A stretch of DNA of 64,000 nucleotides from Brevibacterium album DSM 18261 (lineage in GTDB: Bacteria > Actinomycetota > Actinomycetes > Actinomycetales > Brevibacteriaceae). Positions 48,534 to 57,143 of the stretch are shown one piece after another. Each line of letters starts with the position of its first letter. Position 1 is the first letter of the stretch. Where the stretch lies: contig NZ_AUFJ01000015.1 of the NCBI RefSeq assembly GCF_000426445.1, forward strand, positions 124,001 to 188,000, given 5' to 3'. The position numbers were made by a program, and so were the translations under genes. The notes below the pieces were generated by a model. The model did not search any database and was not told where the DNA came from. It saw nothing but the letters and a program-made list of their open reading frames with translations.

Positions 48534-49796
48534 GTGGACCAGCCGATGTCCCGGCGTGAGCGCAGGGAGCGCGAGCGCGCCGAGGCCGCTGCGCGCGGCG
48601 AGGCGCATCCTCCCGGCGCGCACCCCCCGGCCGCCGATTCCTCTCCCGCCGGCCCGAGCGAGCCGGGAATCGCCTCGGCGGGCTCGGCAGGCAGCGGCGC
48701 TCCGGCCGCAGGCGGACCTTCCGCTGCCCCTCCCGGCGCGCCTGCCGGAGGCGCCTCCGGCAGGCCCATGATCCGGCGGGCGGCGCGGACCGAACCAGCG
48801 GTGCCGGGCTACCCGCGCACCGCCCCCGAGGCGCACGGCTCCGGTCCCGGAGTGCACGGCCGGGGGGCGCAGGGCTTCCCGCCACAGGGGCAGCCGCCCA
48901 CCGCGGGACTGCCCACGCAGCAGATGCAGGTGCAGCCGGGGGCCGCACAGCAGTGGCCCCCGCACGCTGCGCCCGCACAGCAGACAGCCGCACAGCACGA
49001 GCATGCCTCGGCGGCAGCAGGCGGGGCTCGTCGCACCCGACGCGAACGGGGGAAGCCGGAGCGCGAGCCGCTGGGGCCGGTCCGCGCGACCGTCCGCACC
49101 TTCGGCGAGCTGTGCATCACCGCCGGCCTCGTGCTCATCCTGTTCGTCGTGTGGCAGCTGTGGTGGACGGACATCGCCGCGAACAGGGACAACGAGGTGC
49201 TCGCGGACCAGCTCGTCACGGAATGGCGCGACAACCCCGCCAATGAGCTCCCGGACGATCCGGACACTCCCGTGGTGGGTGAGCCGGTGGCGGAGAACAC
49301 CGCGTTCGGGATCATGTACGTGCCGCGGTTCGGCGAGGACTACTACCGGACCATCGCGGAGGGCGTCTCCATGGAGCCGGTGCTCAACCGCATGGGTCTG
49401 GGCCGCTATCCCACTTCGGCGATGCCCGGTGAGGTCGGCAACTTCTCGATGGCCGGCCACCGCGTCACCTACGGCAAGCCCCTCAACCAGATCCACCAGC
49501 TGCGGCCGGGTGACGAGATCGTGGTGCAGACGGCCGAGGGCTTCTACACGTACACGTTCCGCAACTTCGAGATCGTGCTGCCGGACGCCACGGATGTGCT
49601 CTCCGCGGTCCCGACCATGCCCGAGTACAAGGGCAAGGACCGGATCATGACGCTGACGGCCTGCAACCCGATGTTCTCCGCGCGCGAGCGCTACATCGCG
49701 TATGCGGAGCTCAGCGACTGGCAGCCCGCGGCCGAAGGGGCTCCGGACTCGATCAAGGACTTCCCCGCGTACGACAGGGTCGGAGGCGATGCGTGA
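48534..49796 (+). CDS. Class E sortase
   Basis: A 420-residue sortase that joins secreted proteins to the wall or forms pili. A Pro/Gly/Ala/Gln-rich cytoplasmic region of about 185 residues is followed by one membrane helix (ELCITAGLVLILFVVWQLWW). The sortase barrel carries H309 (MAGHRVTYG), C377 (TLTACNP) and the Arg at 384 or 386 (ARERYIAYAEL). The TLTACNP signature is that of class E. GTG 48534 has GGAGG 7 bases before it; ATG 48546 is an alternative. Its stop overlaps the next small gene by 1 base. Position beside crgA is conserved in actinobacteria. Confidence 0.9.
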   Translation: MDQPMSRRERRERERAEAAARGEAHPPGAHPPAADSSPAGPSEPGIASAGSAGSGAPAAGGPSAAPPGAPAGGASGRPMIRRAARTEPAVPGYPRTAPEAHGSGPGVHGRGAQGFPPQGQPPTAGLPTQQMQVQPGAAQQWPPHAAPAQQTAAQHEHASAAAGGARRTRRERGKPEREPLGPVRATVRTFGELCITAGLVLILFVVWQLWWTDIAANRDNEVLADQLVTEWRDNPANELPDDPDTPVVGEPVAENTAFGIMYVPRFGEDYYRTIAEGVSMEPVLNRMGLGRYPTSAMPGEVGNFSMAGHRVTYGKPLNQIHQLRPGDEIVVQTAEGFYTYTFRNFEIVLPDATDVLSAVPTMPEYKGKDRIMTLTACNPMFSARERYIAYAELSDWQPAAEGAPDSIKDFPAYDRVGGDA

Positions 49797-49960
49797 TGTA
49801 CGGACTCATCTGGCGGCTGCTGCCCGGGCCGTGGATCGTCAAGCTCATCCTCGCGCTCATACTGATCGCGGCGGCCGTGTACCTCCTCATGGAGTACGTG
49901 TTCCCGGAGATCGCACCGTACATGCCGTTCAATGATGCGACGGTCGAGGAAGGCGGATGA
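49796..49960 (+). CDS. Small single-pass membrane protein between sortase and pabA
   Basis: A 54-residue protein: MYGLIWRLLPGPWIVKLILA then LILIAAAVYLLMEYVFPEIA, a single membrane helix at about residues 15-36 with a short acidic tail. It begins in the sortase stop codon (GTGATG; GTG 49793 would add one residue) and overlaps pabA by 4 bp, so it is embedded in a translationally coupled unit. CGGAGG lies 8 bases upstream. Small membrane proteins at this position are common in actinobacteria; role unknown. Confidence 0.8.
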   Translation: MYGLIWRLLPGPWIVKLILALILIAAAVYLLMEYVFPEIAPYMPFNDATVEEGG

Positions 49961-50631
49961 TGGCTCAGGCAGCAGACGCGGAGGCGGTCGCGCGGATCCT
50001 CGTCATCGACAACTACGACAGCTTCGTCTACACGCTCGTGGGATACCTGCGCGAGCTGGGGGCGGAGGCTACCGTGATCCGCAATGACGCTCTCGTGCCC
50101 GAGGCGGCGTGCGCGATGCTCGCGGACTTCGATGGCGTGCTGCTGTCCCCGGGACCGGGCGCGCCCGCGGAATCGGGTGTCTGCCCGGCGCTCATCCGCG
50201 AGGCCGCACGGACCGCGACGCCGCTGTTCGGCGTGTGCCTGGGACATCAGGCACTCGGTGAGGTGTTCGGGGCGACAGTGGGGCACTCACCGCAGCTCAT
50301 GCACGGCAAGACCTCCCTCGTGGAGCACCGGGGCACCAGCGTGTTCGCCGGCTGCCGCAATCCGCTCACGGCCACCCGCTACCACTCGCTCGCGATCGTG
50401 GACGACACCATCGACACGGACGTCTTCGAGATCACGGCGCAGACGGCCGAGGGCATCGTGATGGGCATCCAGCACCGCACGGCTCCGCTCGCCGGCGTCC
50501 AGTTCCACCCCGAGTCCGTGCTCACGGAGGACGGCTACCTCATGGTCGGCAACTTCCTCGCCCGGGCGGGGATGCCGCAGGCAGCCGAGGCCGCCAGGGG
50601 CCGCACGCCGCTCGTCTCCGCGGGCGGCTGA
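49957..50631 (+). CDS. pabA: Glutamine amidotransferase PabA/TrpG
   Basis: A 224-residue class I amidotransferase that supplies ammonia to aminodeoxychorismate or anthranilate synthase. The triad is clear: Cys in PLFGVCLGHQALGE and the His-x-Glu in GVQFHPESVLTEDG. ILVIDNYDSFVYTLVGYLRE opens the domain and SPGPGAPAESG is present. PabA and TrpG cannot be told apart without the partner; the location by pknB is the usual place of the actinobacterial pabA-like gene. ATG 49957 overlaps the small membrane protein gene. The last about 20 residues are an Ala/Arg-rich tail. Confidence 0.88.
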   Translation: MMAQAADAEAVARILVIDNYDSFVYTLVGYLRELGAEATVIRNDALVPEAACAMLADFDGVLLSPGPGAPAESGVCPALIREAARTATPLFGVCLGHQALGEVFGATVGHSPQLMHGKTSLVEHRGTSVFAGCRNPLTATRYHSLAIVDDTIDTDVFEITAQTAEGIVMGIQHRTAPLAGVQFHPESVLTEDGYLMVGNFLARAGMPQAAEAARGRTPLVSAGG

Positions 50632-50790
50632 GGAGGCCCGGCGGCGCCCCCGCATTCCCTTGCGGCCCTGTGGGCGAGCGGGTAACGTCGCAGTCACCAC
50701 CGCTGATCGATCGATCATTCTCTGCCGTCGGCGCTGACGGGCATGAGGGGTCCGGGGATACGGCGGGGGACGTCGACAGAGAGGCCGATG

Positions 50791-52086
50791 ATGGACTTCC
50801 GCATACCCGCCGCACTCCAGGACATGCTCGCGGAGCTCGACGACTTCATCGCCCGGGAGATCAGGCCGCTCGAGGAGCAGGACGACAACATCCGCTTCTT
50901 CGACCACCGCCGCGAGCACTCCCGCACGGACTGGGAGCGGGGCGGGATCCCATCCGCGGACTGGGAGGCCCTCCTCGCGGAGGCCCGGCGGCGGGCGGAC
51001 CGCGCCGGCTGGTACCGCGCGCAGCTGCCCGCGCACCTCGGCGGGAGGGGGCTGGGCAATCTGGACATGGCCGTCATCCGCGACCACTTCGCCTCCCAGG
51101 GCCTCGGGCTCCACTGCGATCTGCAGAACGAGCACAGCATCGTCGGCAACAACGTGGGCCTCATGCTGCTGATGAACTACGGCTCCCAGGAGCAGATCGC
51201 GGAGTGGAAGGAACGGATCGGCGCGGGGGAGGCGCACTTCGCCTTCGGCATCACGGAACCGGACCACGGCTCGGACGCCACCCATATGGAGACGACGGCC
51301 GTGCGCACGGACACGGGCTGGGTGCTGAACGGCGAGAAGATGTGGAACTCCGGCGTGCACCATGCGGACCGGGACATCGTCTTCGCTCGCACCCACGGCG
51401 AACCCGGCGATGCCGAGGGCATCACGGCCTTCCTCGTCCCCCTCGACGCTCCGGGCGTGGAGGTCCTCGAATACGTATGGACCTTCAACATGCCCACCGA
51501 TCACGCCCATGTGCGCTTCACCGACGTGGAGGTCGCGGAGTCCCAGCTGTTCGGCGAGCACGGCCGCGGGCTGCAGATCGTCCAGCACTTCTTCAACGAG
51601 AACCGGATCCGCCAGGCTGCCGCCAGCCTGGGCGCCGCCCAGTTCTGCATCGACGAATCCGTCGCGTACGCCAGGGAGCGCAGGCCCTTCGGCAAGCCGC
51701 TCGCGGTCAATCAGGGCATCCAGTTCCCGCTCGTGGAGCTGCAGGCGCGGGCGTCCATGCTGCGCTCCTTCATCCGCGAGACCGCCTGGCTCATGGACCA
51801 GGACGGGGCCTTCACCGTCTCCGACCGCATCTCCATCGCCAACTACCAGGGCAACCGCCTCGCCTGCGATGCCGCGGACCAGGCGATGCAGGTGCACGGC
51901 GGCATGGGCTACTCCCGCCGGAAGCCGTTCGAGCACATCTACCGCCACCACCGCCGCTATCGCATCACGGAGGGCTCGGACGAGATCCAGATGCGCCGCA
52001 TCGCCGGCTACATGTTCGGCTTCATGTCGCAGCGCTCGCCCAAGGGCGTGAGCTCCGAGCGCTACGCGACGCAGGAGGGCCGGTGA
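50791..52086 (+). CDS. Acyl-CoA dehydrogenase
   Basis: A 431-residue flavoprotein. Motifs: FAFGITEPDHGSDATHMETT (FAD and substrate site), GWVLNGEKMWNSGVHHADRD, and the C-terminal domain with RRPFGKPLAVNQGIQFPLVE, QVHGGMGYSRRKPFEHIYR and RYRITEGSDEIQMRRIAGY. It desaturates an acyl-CoA, passing electrons to ETF. ATG 50791 is favoured (AGAGAGG, 6 bases); ATG 50788 lies next to it. The stop overlaps the phosphotransferase gene (GTGA). The pair with an APH-like protein resembles ACAD10/11-type systems acting on hydroxyacyl-CoA (inference). Confidence 0.9.
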   Translation: MDFRIPAALQDMLAELDDFIAREIRPLEEQDDNIRFFDHRREHSRTDWERGGIPSADWEALLAEARRRADRAGWYRAQLPAHLGGRGLGNLDMAVIRDHFASQGLGLHCDLQNEHSIVGNNVGLMLLMNYGSQEQIAEWKERIGAGEAHFAFGITEPDHGSDATHMETTAVRTDTGWVLNGEKMWNSGVHHADRDIVFARTHGEPGDAEGITAFLVPLDAPGVEVLEYVWTFNMPTDHAHVRFTDVEVAESQLFGEHGRGLQIVQHFFNENRIRQAAASLGAAQFCIDESVAYARERRPFGKPLAVNQGIQFPLVELQARASMLRSFIRETAWLMDQDGAFTVSDRISIANYQGNRLACDAADQAMQVHGGMGYSRRKPFEHIYRHHRRYRITEGSDEIQMRRIAGYMFGFMSQRSPKGVSSERYATQEGR

Positions 52087-53534
52087 GCGAGGCCCTCCGG
52101 TCCCGTCTCCGCACGCGGCTGGGCGACCTCGGGGCACCCTCCGCCGAGGTGACGGAGATGCGGGCGCTCACCGGCGGCGCCAGCCGCAGACTGTGGGAGG
52201 TGCGCACGGACGCCCCGGGCGAGTGGGCGCGGTTCGTCCTCCGCATGGACCACCCGAGCAGCCAGGATCCGGAGGGCAACGAGCAAGAGGCCGCTGCCCT
52301 GCGCGCGGCGCATGCCGCAGGAGTGCCCTGCCCGCGGCTGCTGGACGCCTCCGGTGATCCGGACGTCCTGGGTGCGCCCTATCTCCTCCTCACCTTCGCG
52401 GAGGGGGAGACGATCGCACGACGGGTCCTGCGGGACGAGCGGTACGCCGCCGCCCGGTCCGCCCTCGCAGCTCAGCTGGGCACGGTCCTGGGGCGGATCG
52501 CGCAGGTGGACACGGAGGGCCTGGAGCTTGACGACACCGCCGATCCCGTCGCCGCGCTGCTGGAGTCCTACGCCGCCGTGGGGACTCCGCGACCGGCGCT
52601 GCTCCTGGGACTGCGGGAGCTGGCGCGCCGCAGACCGGAGCCGGCGCCCCGCCGCACACTCGTCCACGGGGACTTCCGCCTGGGCAACCTCATGATCGAC
52701 GAGCAGGGTCTCGCCTCCGTGCTCGACTGGGAGCTGGTGCATCGGGGCGATCCCTTCGAGGACCTCGGCTACGTCTGCATGCGCGCGTGGAGGTTCGGAG
52801 GGGCTGGGCGCGTGGCCGGGGTGGGCGAGGCGGACGAGCTCCTCGACGCCTACGAGACCGTCACCGGATTCCGGCCCACCGAGGCGCAGCTGCTGTGGTG
52901 GGAGGCCGTAGCGACGGCGTGGTGGGGCGTGGGCTGCCTGCGGCAGATGCAGCGCTCGGCGCCGGGCCATGCTCGCGAGCTGGAGCTGCTGGCCATCGGC
53001 CGCCGCACAGCCGAACAGGAGCACGATCTGCTCGAGCTCCTCTACCCCGGGGTCCCGCCCGCGCCGCATCCCGGTGCTGGGACCGCCGTCCGCGATGGTT
53101 CGTCCGCCGGTCTTCGTCCGCCCGCGCGACACCTCGCCGCCGAGAATGCCCCAGCCCCTCCCGTCCCGCTCTTCACCTCTCCCACAGCCGCACAGCTGCT
53201 GGCCGGCCTCGGCGGCTATCTGGAGCGGGATCTGGTGCGGGGCGAGGGCGAGCCCGACCGCTTCACCGCGCGGGTGGCGAGGAACGTCGTCGGTCTGCTC
53301 GAGCGCGAGGACGCGCTGCGCGAGGAGGCGGACCGGTGGCACGGCCGCGCACTCGCGCACCTGGGTGCGGCGGACGAGGCGGAACTGGCCGAGCGCATCC
53401 GCGCACTGCCCGACACCGGGCCCGCGCATACGGAGGTCCGGGAGATCGTGGGCGTGCTCAAGGCCGCGGCGCGCCTGCGGCTCGCCGCCTCGAACCCGGG
53501 ATACGCCTCGGCGGACGGCTCCGGCCTGCTCTAG
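52083..53534 (+). CDS. APH-family phosphotransferase fused to DUF6285
   Basis: A 483-residue protein. Residues about 20-320 are an aminoglycoside-phosphotransferase-type kinase with ALTGGASRRLWEV, the catalytic loop RTLVHGDFRLGNLMIDEQGL and metal site SVLDWELVHRGDPFEDLGYV. After a Pro/Ala linker, residues about 365-475 form a DUF6285 helical domain (FTSPTAAQLLAGLGGYLERD, FTARVARNVVGLLEREDALR). In ACAD10/11-like pairs such kinases phosphorylate a 4-hydroxyacyl-CoA before dehydrogenation; antibiotic modification is unlikely here. GTG 52083 overlaps the acyl-CoA dehydrogenase stop. In other genomes the two domains are often separate adjacent genes; this fusion supports their joint action. Confidence 0.82.
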   Translation: MSEALRSRLRTRLGDLGAPSAEVTEMRALTGGASRRLWEVRTDAPGEWARFVLRMDHPSSQDPEGNEQEAAALRAAHAAGVPCPRLLDASGDPDVLGAPYLLLTFAEGETIARRVLRDERYAAARSALAAQLGTVLGRIAQVDTEGLELDDTADPVAALLESYAAVGTPRPALLLGLRELARRRPEPAPRRTLVHGDFRLGNLMIDEQGLASVLDWELVHRGDPFEDLGYVCMRAWRFGGAGRVAGVGEADELLDAYETVTGFRPTEAQLLWWEAVATAWWGVGCLRQMQRSAPGHARELELLAIGRRTAEQEHDLLELLYPGVPPAPHPGAGTAVRDGSSAGLRPPARHLAAENAPAPPVPLFTSPTAAQLLAGLGGYLERDLVRGEGEPDRFTARVARNVVGLLEREDALREEADRWHGRALAHLGAADEAELAERIRALPDTGPAHTEVREIVGVLKAAARLRLAASNPGYASADGSGLL

Positions 53535-53595
53535 AGGGCCGGACGCACACGTGAGACCCACAGAAGCTCGAAGCACCGACGAAAGGGACCACCCC

Positions 53596-54564
53596 ATGCC
53601 GAACCTGCCTGCGGATCTGCAGACCCTGCGCTATGAGGTCGCCGACCGCGTCGCGGTCATCACCCTCGACAGCCCCGCGAACAACAACGGCTTCACCCCG
53701 CGGATGTGCGAGGAGCTCATCGCCGCCGCCCGTGCCGCAGACGGGGACGACGAGGTCCGCGCCGTCGTGCTCACGGGCACCGGACGGTTCTTCTGCCCCG
53801 GAGCCGATCTCTCCGGAGGCGAGTCGACCTTCGACATCGACGCGCGCAAGGCCGCCGACGCCGAGGCCGCTGACGATGAGTCGGCCGGAGACGGGGCCGC
53901 CGCTGACGAGGTCCCGGTCCGTGCCGGGGAATCGGCCGACGGGGAGATGATCGACGGGATCCACCGCGACCGCGGCGGCCGCGTGGCCCTCACCTTCGCC
54001 GGGATGCGCAAGCCCGTCATCACGGCGTTCAACGGCTCGGCCGTGGGGGTGGGCGCGACGATGTCCCTGCCCACCGACATCAGGATCGCGTCCTCCGAGG
54101 CGAAGTTCGGCTTCGTCTTCGCCCGGCGGGGGATCGCCCCCGAGGCCGCCTCCAGCTGGTTCCTCCCACGCATCGTGGGCATCTCGCAGGCCCTCGAATG
54201 GATCTACACCGGCAGGGTCTTCTCCGCCCAGGAGGCGCTCGCCGGCGGGCTCGTCTCCAAGGTGGTGCCGCCGGAGGAGCTGCGGCAGACGGCGCTGGAC
54301 ATGGCGCAGGAGATCGTCAGCAGCACCTCGGCGGTGTCGCTGGGCGTGAGCCGCCAGATGCTGTGGTCCATGCTCACCGCCGCCAGTCCCTGGGAGGCGC
54401 ACAGGGTCGACTCGCGGGCGATCTACGAACTGGGCCGCGGTGCCGACGCCGCCGAGGGCGTGACGTCCTTCCTCGAGAAGCGCGCTCCCGAGTTCGGGCT
54501 CACCGTCCCCTCTTCTTACCCGGAGTGGATGCCCCGCTTCCCCGGCGAGGGCGCGCTCGACTGA
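53596..54564 (+). CDS. Enoyl-CoA hydratase/isomerase (crotonase family)
   Basis: A 322-residue crotonase. The oxyanion-hole segments are TGRFFCPGADLSGG and FNGSAVGVGATMSLPTDIRI. The catalytic-Glu region reads RRGIAPEAASSWFLPRIVGI, and the C terminus GVTSFLEKRAPEFG. An acidic insertion of about 45 residues (AADAEAADDESAGDGAAADE) replaces the usual short loop after the first segment. ATG 53596 has AAAGGGA upstream. It follows the phosphotransferase gene by 61 bp and probably hydrates the enoyl-CoA made by the dehydrogenase. Confidence 0.9.
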   Translation: MPNLPADLQTLRYEVADRVAVITLDSPANNNGFTPRMCEELIAAARAADGDDEVRAVVLTGTGRFFCPGADLSGGESTFDIDARKAADAEAADDESAGDGAAADEVPVRAGESADGEMIDGIHRDRGGRVALTFAGMRKPVITAFNGSAVGVGATMSLPTDIRIASSEAKFGFVFARRGIAPEAASSWFLPRIVGISQALEWIYTGRVFSAQEALAGGLVSKVVPPEELRQTALDMAQEIVSSTSAVSLGVSRQMLWSMLTAASPWEAHRVDSRAIYELGRGADAAEGVTSFLEKRAPEFGLTVPSSYPEWMPRFPGEGALD

Positions 54565-54610
54565 GCGGACCCGCCTCCCGGAATTGCCGCCTCCCGGGGT
54601 CGCCGCCCTC

Positions 54611-54735
54611 ACGTATGTGGAGAGCGCGCCCGGAGCGCAGAGAACGCGCGCGCCCCACATACGTCAGCAGATGTCTGCTGTCCATGTATGTGGGGCGTAC
54701 GCGTCGAACGTGCGGATCGTGCAGCGGGCACATAC
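54611..54735. terminator. Multi-hairpin terminator between converging genes
   Basis: Three symmetrical elements: ACGTATGTGG (54611) with CCACATACGT (54655), a perfect 10-bp stem; a palindrome CAGCAGATGTCTGCTG (54665-54680); and GTATGTG (54686) with CACATAC (54729). The core TATGTG/CACATA stem and the 12-mer GCACATACGTGC (54728) are shared with the hairpin at 12834-12898. The rest of 54565-54790 contains no coding-like frame. Confidence 0.6.
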
Positions 54736-54790
54736 GTGCAGGCGAGCTCCGCCCGCGGGCAGCTCCGCCTCAGCGTGAGCCGGCTCAGCC

Positions 54791-56905
54791 TCAGCGCAGG
54801 GCGCCGGCCGAGGCATCCCAGAGCCGGGCGGCGAAGCTGCGGAGGTCTCCGAGGATCCCCGCCGAGGCGCTGCGATCCCTCGCAGAGGCGTCTCCGGCCG
54901 GACCCGCGTCTGCACCCGCCGCGGCACTGCTCACCGAGGCGCTGCTCGCCGTGGTCGAGCTCTGTGGGGCGCTGCTCGCTGCGGCACCGCCCGCCGGGCG
55001 GTGTGCGGCCTCCCCGTCCACGGAGCTGTCGCGCAGGCCGCCTCCCCAGCCCCGGTCGCGTTCCCAGTCCTGGTTGTCCGCGTCCTCGTCATCGCCGGGG
55101 TTCGGGATGGGCAGCGGGCCGCCCGTGAAGTCGTCCGTGGGCCCCTCGGTGGGCTCCTGCGTGGGCGCGGCCCTCGCGACGCGGATGGTGACGGTGGAGT
55201 GCTGGTCCACCCTGGTGCCCGCGCTGGCGTTCTGCTCGAAGACCTGGTCCGCCGGCTGGTCGTTGGTCTCGACGTCCTGCACGGTGCAGGAGAGCTTGTA
55301 GTCGTCGCTCTCGAGGGTCTCGCATGCCTCGGTCTCGCTCATTCCCGTGACGTCAGGGACGGCGATCCGGCCGGAGGAGATCACGAGGTCCACATTCGAG
55401 TCCCGAGCCACGCTCGTCCCGGCTGCGGGCCGCGTCTCCATGACCTGCCCCGCAGGGACGTCGGGCGAGTCCTCTTCGATGTTGGACCCGGCCGTGAGCC
55501 CCGCGTCCCCGATCGTCTGCCGGGCGAGGGACTCCGTGTCCCCTTCGACATCGGGCACCTCGACGGAGTCCGGGCCGGTGGAGACGAGCATCGTGATCCT
55601 GTCGCCCTCGGAGACCTGGGCGCCGGCCTCGGGGTCCGTGCTCACCACATTGCCCTCGTCGATCTCGTCATCGGGGGCCTCATCGCGGCCCACCACGAGC
55701 CCCAGGTCCTCGAGATACGCCTCGGCCTCGTTGGCCTCCACATCGCGCATGTCCTCGAGGGCGAAGGTGACGACCTCCGGCTCCCGGTTCATGTTGTAGA
55801 TCCACAGGCCCAAGCCTGCGAGGACGATCGCGAGGAGGGAGGCGCCCACCCAGATCCAGGTCTTGGACTTCTTCTTCTCCTCCTGCTCGTCCTCGATCTG
55901 GCCGAGCATCTCCGTGTGCGGCCCCACGACAGGCTGCGAGCCGGTGGGCGGCGGAGCGGCGGCGAAGGCCTGGGTGGGCTCGGCGCCCCACGGTGCGGCG
56001 GCCGCTGCGCCCATGAGCTGGGTGGCATCGGCATCGCCGTCGAGGCTCAGCGGCCGGCCGTCGCGAGCGGCGAGCGAGTCCTCGCGGAAGGTGTGCGCGT
56101 CCTGGTACCGCTCGCCGCGGTCCTTCGTGAGCGCGTGGAGCACGAGGCGGTCCACATCGCGCGGGATGCTCGGCACCAGCGAGGACGGAGGCGCGGGCTG
56201 CTCGCCCACATGCTGGTAGGCGACCGCGAGCTGCGATTCGCCCACGAACGGGGGACGGCCCGTGAGCAGCTCGTAGAGCAGGCAGCCCGTCGAGTAGAGG
56301 TCCGAGCGCGCATCGACGACCTCGCCGCGCGCCTGCTCGGGGGACAGGTACTGGGCGGTGCCCACGACCGACTGCGTCTGCGTGAGCGAGCCCGTGTCCT
56401 CGAGCGCGCGGGCGATCCCGAAGTCCATCACCTTGATGTCGCCCTCGGGTGTGAGCATCACATTGGCGGGCTTGATGTCGCGGTGCACGATCCCGTGGCG
56501 GTGGCTGTACTCGAGCGGTGCGAGCACGCCCGCGGCGACGTCGAGCGCTTCGGTCACGCTCAGCGGTCCGTGCTCGGACAGCACCTGGCGCAGCGTCTGC
56601 CCCTCGACGTACTCCATGACGATGAAGGGCACCGTGATCTCGCTGCCGCCGGTCTCCGTGTACCGCTCCTCGCCGGAGTCGTAGACGGCGACGATGCCGG
56701 GGTGGTTGAGGGACGCCGCGGACTTCGCCTCGCGCTCCAGCCGGGTGTGGAAGCTGGGGTCGCGCGCCAGGTCCGAGCGGAGCAGCTTGATCGCGACGCG
56801 ACGGCCCAGGCGCGTGTCGACGCCCTCGTGGACCTCGGCCATCCCGCCCCGGCCGATGAGGCGCCTGACCTCATAGCGGTTGGACAGCAGACGGATGTCG
56901 CTCAT
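54791..56905 (-). CDS. pknB: Ser/Thr protein kinase PknB with PASTA domains
   Basis: A 704-residue transmembrane kinase. Gly loop IGRGGMAEVHEG, ATP lysine K40, HRD at 141-143 (HRDIKPANVM), DFG at 161-163 and APE-like SPEQARGE mark an active Hanks kinase. One membrane helix spans about 350-370. Outside are three PASTA repeats (about 380-445, 448-512, 515-578) that sense muropeptides or lipid II. The last about 120 residues are a Ser/Ala-rich tail with a final short helix, an addition not found in most PknB. GGGAGG lies 6 bases before ATG 56905. The 238-bp gap to pknA (56906-57143) holds no other gene. Confidence 0.93.
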   Translation of the reverse strand: MSDIRLLSNRYEVRRLIGRGGMAEVHEGVDTRLGRRVAIKLLRSDLARDPSFHTRLEREAKSAASLNHPGIVAVYDSGEERYTETGGSEITVPFIVMEYVEGQTLRQVLSEHGPLSVTEALDVAAGVLAPLEYSHRHGIVHRDIKPANVMLTPEGDIKVMDFGIARALEDTGSLTQTQSVVGTAQYLSPEQARGEVVDARSDLYSTGCLLYELLTGRPPFVGESQLAVAYQHVGEQPAPPSSLVPSIPRDVDRLVLHALTKDRGERYQDAHTFREDSLAARDGRPLSLDGDADATQLMGAAAAAPWGAEPTQAFAAAPPPTGSQPVVGPHTEMLGQIEDEQEEKKKSKTWIWVGASLLAIVLAGLGLWIYNMNREPEVVTFALEDMRDVEANEAEAYLEDLGLVVGRDEAPDDEIDEGNVVSTDPEAGAQVSEGDRITMLVSTGPDSVEVPDVEGDTESLARQTIGDAGLTAGSNIEEDSPDVPAGQVMETRPAAGTSVARDSNVDLVISSGRIAVPDVTGMSETEACETLESDDYKLSCTVQDVETNDQPADQVFEQNASAGTRVDQHSTVTIRVARAAPTQEPTEGPTDDFTGGPLPIPNPGDDEDADNQDWERDRGWGGGLRDSSVDGEAAHRPAGGAAASSAPQSSTTASSASVSSAAAGADAGPAGDASARDRSASAGILGDLRSFAARLWDASAGALR

Positions 56906-57143
56906 CGGGGACCTCCCAGAGCGGCGGAACCGCTCATCGGTGCAGAGTGCGTGTGGAAATCGGTGTGCGGCGGCGGGATGGTGCTCGCGGGCGCGGGCTG
57001 TCGCCTGGATGCGGGCGGGGCGGAAGCGGTCGTGCGCTCGGGTGCGGGGCGGCCCCTGTCGGGGCGGGCAGATGCGCGCCTGCGCTCAGATGCATGCCGG
57101 TCCGGGACGAGGTCCCGCCGAGGCACTCGCCGGACGGGTGCGG

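Noticed and set aside
52083..53534. Aminoglycoside-resistance phosphotransferase
   Set aside because: It overlaps an acyl-CoA dehydrogenase gene and is fused to DUF6285; family and context point to acyl-CoA metabolism.
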